A DNA stretch of 64,000 bases from Tetraselmis striata (lineage: Eukaryota > Chlorophyta > Chlorodendrophyceae > Chlorodendrales > Chlorodendraceae): the NCBI GenBank assembly GCA_006384855.1, contig VCJN01002159.1:44566-108565 (forward strand), read 5' to 3'. Position 1 is the first letter of the stretch. The number at the start of each line of letters is the position of its first letter. The notes beneath the pieces were generated by a model. That model saw only the letters and a list, made by a program, of their open reading frames with translations, was not told the origin of the DNA and made no database searches. Below, one piece after another: positions 11,208-20,569 of the stretch. Both the position numbers and the translations under genes were made by a program.

Positions 11208-14200
11208 TCAGAGGTTCCATGGCTCGATGGCGCGCGCCAGCGCCTGCTTCGACTGCATGTAGGAGAGGAAGAGGCCGTAGTTGATGACCGGCACGCCGGC
11301 CTCCTTCATGTCCATCAGCCGCGCGCGCATCTTCTGGCGGTCGATCATGCAGGCGCCGCAGTGGATGGCCAGCTTGAAGCGGCCCAGGCCCGCGCCGGCG
11401 CCCTCCTGCACCTCGGGGTACTCGCGCCCGAAGGCGTGCTCCACCACGGGGCCGCGCCCGCCCGTGAGGCGCGCCAGCGCCTGCGGGATCTGCACCATGC
11501 CGATGTCGTTGCACTGGTCGGTGATGCGGTTGTGGTTGCACGCCTCGGCCACCAGCACCGCATCGCCCTGCGGCGCAACAGACGGCCACCACAAAGCAGT
11601 GAGCACCAGGGAGGCCGGCAGTATTTTCGCATGGCGCAAGCGGACGGGCGGCCGGGATATTCCCACGTATACTTAGTATCGTACTCGCGCACTCCCTTAA
11701 TGGTAAAAGTAAAGAAAATTTCGCCCCGGGACATCGGCCGAAGCCGCCCCACCACTTGACCTCGTGCGCCAACTGCACTCGTAGGTCTGGGATAGCCCGT
11801 ACACCATTGCCCCATTCGAAACCCCAAGGGCTAATGCATCAACCGGGTAAACCCGGGACACGCCGGGACAATATTGCCGAAATACATCGGCCAGGAATCG
11901 AACCCGGGTCTCTCGCATACGAGACGACCGCTCTACCGAGCGGACAAGGGATGTCCCTTTCTGGTAAAAGTAAAAGTAAAGTTCGCCCCGGGACATCGGC
12001 CGAAGCCGCCCCAGCACTTGACCTCGTGCGCCAACTGCAGTCGTAGGTCTGGCATAGCCCATAGACCATTGCCTCATTCGAACCCCTTTCTGGTATGCAC
12101 CAACATCACGTATAGTGCGCGTAGGCCTGGAAAGATGTGAAGGGGCGACGCGGCGGGGACGAACTCCGAAGGGCGGACATCGCCATCACTTGCGCACTTC
12201 GTACACAGCTAAAACCCTAAAACCCTAAAAATGAGAAGGCATCACGCGCCGCGGCACAGCAAAAGGAGAAGCGTTGTTGCAATAAATATTGTATGGGAAG
12301 GCGGAAATGCACCTGACTGAATAGTCATAATGAATTGTAATCTAAGAATAAAGCGCAATGAAATGTCAGTAGTGAGAATATTTCGGATTTGATGGGAAAA
12401 TAACTACCCGAATATGGACTATGTTGATGTGAGGTGAATATATCAGATGTTGTAACCTTACAAGATGGAGATAGTAAATGTGGCGCTTTCCCAAGCCGCC
12501 GCTGCTGATGGCGATGACACCAGGAGTCCCAGGTATGTCTTGCGAGAGAGGGAGGGAGGGAGGGAGGGAGACCTGACATGGAGCTGATTAAAGGTGGTTG
12601 GAGGGCATCACGCCCTCCTAGTTGGGTAAACAGCGAAGCCCTTCTCGAACGTGAGAAAGGGCGGGCCTCGCGGGTAAGCGACGACATGTCGGCGCCCGTA
12701 ACTATCACGAGTCCGCCAGGTGGGCCCGGAGTCCCATGGACTTCATCCACGGGCTACCGTGTGTTGCGCCCGAGGGTGAAGTGCCCGCAGCTACGTGTCA
12801 CAAAGGTTACTCTCTATCTTTTCGCTCTAGATATGTTGCGAAGTGTGCACCCGGCGCCATCATCGCATATAAATAAGAATAACGGCGCCGCGGCATCTCA
12901 TAGCGGATTGATCTCATCTCATAGCGGATTGATAGGCAATATTGCCTATCAATCCGGGAGCTCAAGCAGCGGGCTCCAAAGCGTCCGTCCCCAAGGCGTG
13001 CATACCTCCTTCAGCGTCTCCAGCGCTGCCACGCCGTCCACAAACGTCTGCAGCTGCCCGCCGCTCATCCGGTTGACCATCGCAATGCTGAAAGTTGTGA
13101 AGGGCACCAGCGGGGCGCCGTCGGGGGACAGCGTCCACGGGTGCAGGATGTCCACCGCCTGGCGGGCGCCGCCGGGATGATGCCGCACCGGGTCGGCCAT
13201 GAGTTGGGGCTCAGCCGCAAAGCGCGGCGCCTATTCTGGGACGAATCTCGCGCTCTCCGTGTCGCGAAATAGCGAGACTAGTACTTTGTGCAGTCTGTCG
13301 CAGTCGATGCAATGTACTTGTACTGCAAACTGCATGTACTGCCTTGCCCCGTGTACTGTTGTCGGCCGGCAATTCATCGTTTCTCCAACGCTTTTCATAA
13401 AAGTAACGCATATACTAAAGATTATTCCGGCCTGGCGGCACCAATAAACTGGCGGACCACTGGCAAAACCTTTGCGGCGTCTGCAACTGCGACCATGCGG
13501 CCTTTCAACGACGAATCGTTTGAAATTTGAAATTTGTTACACCTAAATCAAGTTTTTGCCTTGACAAGCTGTCCTTACGCCGCGGCAGGGAAGGCCCGCC
13601 TTGTCCACCCCGCACAGGGTCCGGTAATTATAGGGCGCACGGCGTGGCCTCTGGTGGGCAACGCGACTATGTTGCAGTACATGTACGAATTTTGCATCGG
13701 TGGCGGTGCAGTACCTGTACACTACGCGCGATAAGTCATGCGGGGGTTTACGCGCGCACGCGGTCGGGGGCGCCAACCTGTACGCGCTAGCCCGACCGCA
13801 GAAACCCGGTCGAATCGTTACATATGTCGCGCTGGGCAGCATCCACTCAGTTTTACCACTACCCGTACGAGCATAACGAAACTGCGTCCGGCGAAAATAA
13901 TTAAAAAAACATCATCTGCTGGCCCGGTGAAGTGGGTGTTGTCACGGTAGGTAGTGCGGAAGGAAGAGGGGGCGGGTTTCCAGGTATGATCGGCCCCGGA
14001 AGGAGCCCCTCCCATCCTAATATGATTGATAGTACCCAAACACCATCGTAATATGTTTGAAAGTACACAAACAACCCACAAGTCAGTATGTTATGCAGTA
14101 CATCTGGCGATGAAATCCGGGAGACTCTCGAAAACCGGATGGAAAAATAAAAATGGCATCATGAAAGATGATAGCGGCTCTAGAGCTTCATTGTGAGCCG

Positions 14201-17200
14201 ATGTTTGCCTATTGATTTGTTTTATGAAATTTGATGGGCTGCGGCGGTACAACACCAGCAGTGCGCCGAGGACTCACACACGCCCACGACGCTCAGTAAT
14301 ATAAATGGGCTCGTCCGTACAGGCACAGGGAGAGGCACCGTGATGCCGGACGGCAAAGCGAACCGTACGCCGACGGCCCCTCTCCATATTCCGCTGGCGC
14401 GCCCACCTGGGAGTCTGTGACGATGATCTTGGGGCCGTCGTGCTCGAGCACGGGGCGCAGAGCGCGCATGAAGCGGCGCCGCTCGGCGGCCACCTCGGCG
14501 GGGTCGGCGCTGCGCGCCATGTTGAGGTTCATGCGGTATGCCACGGTGGTCGCAAAGTGGCGGATGGCCTCCTCCTGCACCAGCGCCTGCGCCGCACGAG
14601 CGCGCCAGCAAGAAACGAGCAGGCAAAGTCAGCCAGCTGACATCAGACGGGGCAATGGCGGCCTATGTTTCCCCGTTTTTTACGCGGCCGGGGCGCTATA
14701 CACCTGTGTGCATCGCAGGTCGGCCAACCCTGCTATATAGTAGCGCGTGTAGGTGGCAGAAGCTTGGAATGGTGGTAGTGCCTGCCCTGGCCATGTTTTG
14801 CCACCCTCCTAGCGTTTTCCAATGATAATACCTCCAGAGTATTATAATTTGTTTCTTACATCAGTGCTTCAACATATGCGCACTACAAACCGAACTAAAA
14901 GCAAGTATGAAACGTTGCCAGTAAAAGAGAGACGTAAGACTTTTATAGAGCAGAGAGACTATCTAAAGAGAGACCACTATAATTCTCCTGCTATTATCCA
15001 GCGAAGCGTCGATTTTTCGGCGGTGAGCTTTATTGCCGTACGGGTACCCGCATAGTGAAGCGGATCGGGCCCATAGGTGCGTGACTAAAGCGCTTATCTA
15101 CTGGCATTACTACTCAGTGCTATAATCCACCCACCCACCCGCCCGCCCACGGTCCTTAATTACACAGCCGCCCGATTACGATCTCACGGTTGGGAGGCTA
15201 TGAGTACTGGTACTCGCTACTCGCTGCTGGTAATGGAAAAAACTCTGGTACTTCAAAGCGCTGGCAATGCGAACGCTCGCTGCTGGTACTGGTACTCGCT
15301 ACTCGCTGTTGGTACTGCTGGTACTGGATACATAATAATACAGTTGCTTAAGCTCTGTCATAACGAACTGAGCATTATGCGATGGTGATATAATTCACAT
15401 CGTTCTAAGGGCAGTCGCTAGTGCCGGCAAGGATTGTATCACCTGCTGCTGATGATTAGTTGATTACGGCTGAGTATTTATTACTGGAACGGGTGGAGAC
15501 TAATCCTTACAGTTCTCGCGTACTTGTGCCAGGATCAGAATGTCCGATCGCAATGAGATACGATATATGCGACATAAAATTGCAAATAATCCGGTATACC
15601 TCGCCATCGTACCTACCACTAGTGGTACTAAACTACTAACTAAGAACGCGTAGTAATCGTTTACGTTATCTCATCGTCGGCTTCGTCGCACACCGGTCCC
15701 CATTCCTGTATGTATTGCTGTATATTTTCAAAACATGCGCGTGAATGTTTGCACCTGAATAAATGTTTGCACCTGAATAAATGGGCAGTACTCTGGGCTG
15801 TCCGAAGGGCTGTCCGAAATCGATTCGCAATACGACTAAGATGTATCTGTCAGATTTCTTTCAAGAAAAGGCATAAATTATGAAGAAATTCCCCTACCTC
15901 TCTTGTTGGGTTGAGCGGAGGAAAAGGAGAGCCGCGTCCGAAATCGCCTGGAATACGCGAGAATCGATACCGGTAACAATACGGTTTTATCACGGATTTT
16001 TAGGCGTCCGTCCTCCGTCCGTCCGTCCTCCTGTGCTGCGTCTTCGCGTATGAACCGTCATACGTTCGATCTGTGCTCGTTTGATTTCTAGGCACACCTC
16101 CGAAGACGGCAAGATTCTGAATGGATGCGCGTGTATTCTAGCTCAGGCACGTCATGTATTCGTCTAAAACGCCAAAATAACGCGGTACCGCAGCGCGTTT
16201 TTATTGCTGAATCAGCATTCGAGGCTATTCAGCGACTATTCCTTACCTACACGGTAGTCCAAGTATGGTGCTGTAAAAAGGGGTCGCCGCGGTGCGGGGG
16301 CAGTCCGCCGACCCGGGGCCCGGCGTCCGTCGACGGACGGGCGACGGTCGAGCGGCGGCGTCCGGCGTCCGGTGCCGGTACAGGCGGCGGGCGTGGCGAT
16401 TCGCGGCGTGCCCGCCCCGTAGACCTGACGACCGGCCCGACCTGCGCGGCCTCGTGCGGGATGCGGGCCGCCTGTAGGCGGCTTGTACTGTATTGCTGAT
16501 CTTGCAGTGCTGTTTTTTTTTTTTGGGTAGTACAACTTTTAGCGGTGGGTTGGGTACCGGCCTTTTTGTAATGCACACCAGTAGTCAGCGGCCCGCTTTT
16601 ACGCGGCTTGCAGATTTAATCTGTTTTACAAAATAAATTAATACGTCTCTTTTGAAAAATAAATTACTGACAAATCTATCTAACGCTAAAAGCATTATTA
16701 CCCGGAAACAACAGTATTACAGGATCAACACTACTGTTCAAGCCGGCTAAAAGCGGCCCGTATCCCGCACGGCCGCACCACGCTCAACCCAAGAGGTAGG
16801 GGCACCTCCACAAATCCCCGGCGCGAAGCGCCGCTTAGTTTCATATTCATATTTCTAATTTTCACCCTTGCATCCGCGAATAATATGCTATAGTTAGTAA
16901 GGCCCATGTTAAACCCCACACCAACGCCGCGCCTATAAATATAGGTCGTGGGGCTCGTCAAGGACTACACGGGGTGCCGCTGTGATTTCGGAAGCCATAG
17001 TTCTAACTAAAAAGGCAAAACTATGGAGGGAAAACGCATTGATTTGTTCCTACCCGAATACATTAACAAATCCATCCGCCTGCAAGACCCCCGAAAACGG
17101 GTGATAATTTGAGGTTGCACGCTGTCCCCATATAGAAACATCCCCTACGGCATTGTCTGCCGTTTCGTCCAGATTGGACCCCTGACAGGTCGGGCAGGTC

Positions 17201-20200
17201 CTCAGGTCCGCAGTGTCGTGATATATCCTCTTTGGCGTTCGCACAGGTAAGACAGGTGGGCTGATGGGGGCAACACTGCTGCTCCGCAGGAACCGGATTG
17301 GTAGCATGACCCTGAGCGGCCCGCAGCGGTGACTACCGGCGCACTGCCGGCCGGCTGGCTACCCTTCCCGCACCGCAGCTGCCACGACCCAGACAGGGCA
17401 TGGAGGGGTACGGCGTTGGGGGTCCGGCTCCGGTGGGCCGGGGCCTTGCCTGGGGGCGCAGCAGCCGCATACTCGGCGTCTCCGCGTCCATGGGGATGTT
17501 GAGGAACACCATGGCCCGGTCCGACAGGAACTGCGGCGGGAGGCTGGGCACGCCCGCGGCGCCGCGCTTCGCCTTGAGGATCTCCTCCTGCAGGAAGCCC
17601 GTGATCTGCGCCACCCGGATCGGCCACCGGCCGCCATCTGAGCTCCCCCACGAATCGCAAGCCGCCCTCCCCCACTGCGCCACGCTCCCGTCCCTTACCC
17701 AGAAAGGACCGCCCCCATCCGTGGAGCATGCAGGCGCGTGGCAGGAGGCGCGCGTATAAGAGAGGCCCCCATTGTGAAGCATGGACACACCTTGTCAGGT
17801 TTGCGTACACATAATCTCGCGCATATCATGAGAGACAATGGGCTGATAGTCACAATGTGCCGTTGCGCACCGTGCGATTATAACCACAATGTGGCGGAAG
17901 GCTTACTTATTTTGGATAACGGACAATCCAGCCATTGGGTGGGATCCAGCGTGAGCATCAACACGTTTGATGAATGCGGGAGGCCACAGGAGCCCGCGTC
18001 ATAAAAGGCATTTGTGCGGATGTGCCACCGGATGTTATAGTTCTGTGGGAATACAACAGCTACTCGTAGGTATGACTAATTTAGTACGTGACAACCGTAA
18101 TCGACACAACGCAGGAGGAATGCTTACGTGGTTATGCCTGTAATGTCACCTCTTCCGCACAAGACGCACGGGCAGGCAGGCAACCGCCACCAGGCAGACA
18201 GGAAAAGCTGGGGGGGGGGGGGGGGGGGGTACCCACCGCGCTGCAGCCGGCCTCAGTGGCCAGGTCCGCCTGAAGCGCAATGATGTCCTCGGTGGGCGAG
18301 ACAGCGGCCTTCGCGGCCGCCGCCAGCGCCTCGCTGCCCCGCCCGCCGCGCGCGTTGACGACCAGGAGCGGCATGCTGCCGTACTTGCGCGCCATGGCCA
18401 CCAGGTCGGACTCCCAGGCGAGCGACCCCTCGCCCGCAGCCGCGACCGCGGCGGCGTCCACCACGACCACGCTCACGTCCGTCTCCTTCAACGCCGCCAG
18501 CGTCTTGCGCGCCTGTCGCCATGCCAGAGGCAGAGGAGGGGCCGCGCATCAGATGGCAGGGCCTATGCGTAGGTCAGCTCAACCCCCCCCCCCCCCCCCT
18601 CATTGATTTGCCAGATGAGATGAGTATCGCGCTCATGATGCCAGCAGCCCGATGCCGCCTGCCGCTGCAGACGTGTTGCATAAGCACGGCGCCCTAGGAG
18701 TTACCAGGGCGAGTGAGTTACCAAGCGAGTTACCAATCGACTAGGCGATTGTTAAGTCACCCCACAATAACCGAGAAGCCTAAACCCTACAACCCGTCAG
18801 ACAGCCGTCTCAATAATGTCGCAGCATCCATGGAGTAGCACCTCCGTTCCGCATCGTTGCGGGGGCAGGCCGGCGCAAGCAGCCCCATGTCCAGCCAGGG
18901 AAAGGTGCGCCGAGTGCCCCGTTTCGAGCATGGCACAGCGGGCGGCCGCGGTGGCGTGGGTCACGGGAGGCGTGGGGCCTGACCTTCTTGGAGCCAAGCT
19001 CCCCGGCTTCGTTGATGCCCGCGGTGTCAAAGATCTTCACGGGCCCGATTTCGTGCAGCTCCATGAGCGCAATCTGCACGACAGCGGGCGCCCCGCTCAC
19101 TCCGGCGGCAGTCACCTCGTCTCTGGGAGGGCGCAGCGCGCGCCGCGGGGCCCTTGCGAGACGCTGACAACTCCTTTTGATTTCATGCATTGGTCGATCT
19201 CAAACAGCGTGACGCTGCATGCCGGGAAAAGCGTGGTTTTCACCGCTGCGCCCGCCTTTCAAGGCGGCACTACTTTGACTCGGTGCACAACTGTATTTAG
19301 CCTCAGTGTGTACCGAGAGTTTTTGGTCCATCCTTCTCTCGTGCCATACCGGCACGGTCAACTAGTTCCCGACTGATTTCGAATTCGTTAGAGTCTGTCA
19401 AAAGCTCGCCACAGTGACTCGTGCTCGTTGCAGTGTGTACCAAGAGAGGCTTGTTCAGACACCGGTCTCCAGCTGTGCCCCGCAAGCTGCGTACATGGTA
19501 TTCACACGGGGTGTGGGTGATACTAGGGCTGACGTTTATGGCTACGATGCTGCTGAAACCCTGGAAACTTAATCTCGAGGTCGAATCAATCCCTAGACGC
19601 CTCATGGGCAGCTACTTTGCGAGCGCAAGGCGCGGACGCGATGCCGAATTTTTGTGGAAAGTGTACGTGGACACATGGTCCAATAATATTGCGGTGCTGC
19701 TACTGGATGCAGTGCAACCCTACGTTTCCAAAACCCTAGATCACGCCGGTGCCAGGAGTGCGGTGGAGCTAGCATACCTTGGTGTCCGCGGTTGTGCCCG
19801 GCGTGGAGTCCACGATGCTGGTCTCCTGGCGGGTCAACGCGTTGACGAGGGTGGACTTGCCGGCGTTCATGCAGCCAAAGACGCCGATGTTGGTGCGCGG
19901 CACGTCCGAGCCCTTGGAGGGCCCCGCCGGGGGCGGCCCGGCCTCCGGCAGTGCTGAGGCCGCGGCGGCACGGTGGGCGCTGCGCCGCTGCTCTCCCCCG
20001 GTGGCGGGCGTCCGGCCTGCCAGGGGGGCCGCCGCAAAACCTGGCGGCGCACCGCACCGGACGGCCCTCAGCCTAGTGCTCTTATTCATGTGCGTTGCGA
20101 GGACACGGCCCAGGGCCAAGCGTGGAATGAATATACTCCGACACGGCGCAGAGGGATACACAGGCGCCGCGCATGTGCGTTCAGTGCTCGAAATATACAC

Positions 20201-20506
20201 GAAATCCCCGGACGGCAGCGGTTGTGTTCCTACTCGAATGTACAGCGCGATGCGTCAATGCGCTACTCAACACGCAACCTCAGTGCCACAGAAGACATGG
20301 GCAATTCAAAGGGGAGCGGCAACAATGGCGCTCGCCGGTAATCAGGATAGCCGAGCACTTCCCCGCGGGCTCAGAGCGGATGAGTCAGAGTATTCATAGC
20401 GGTGGCACTAATGTCCATTTGCGCAGACAATACCAGGTCAATAATGGCAACTCCTTCTCCTGGCATAACGCCGTGACAATGGCCGATGGATGCCACCCTG
20501 ACAAGC

Positions 20507-20569
<63 letters not shown>

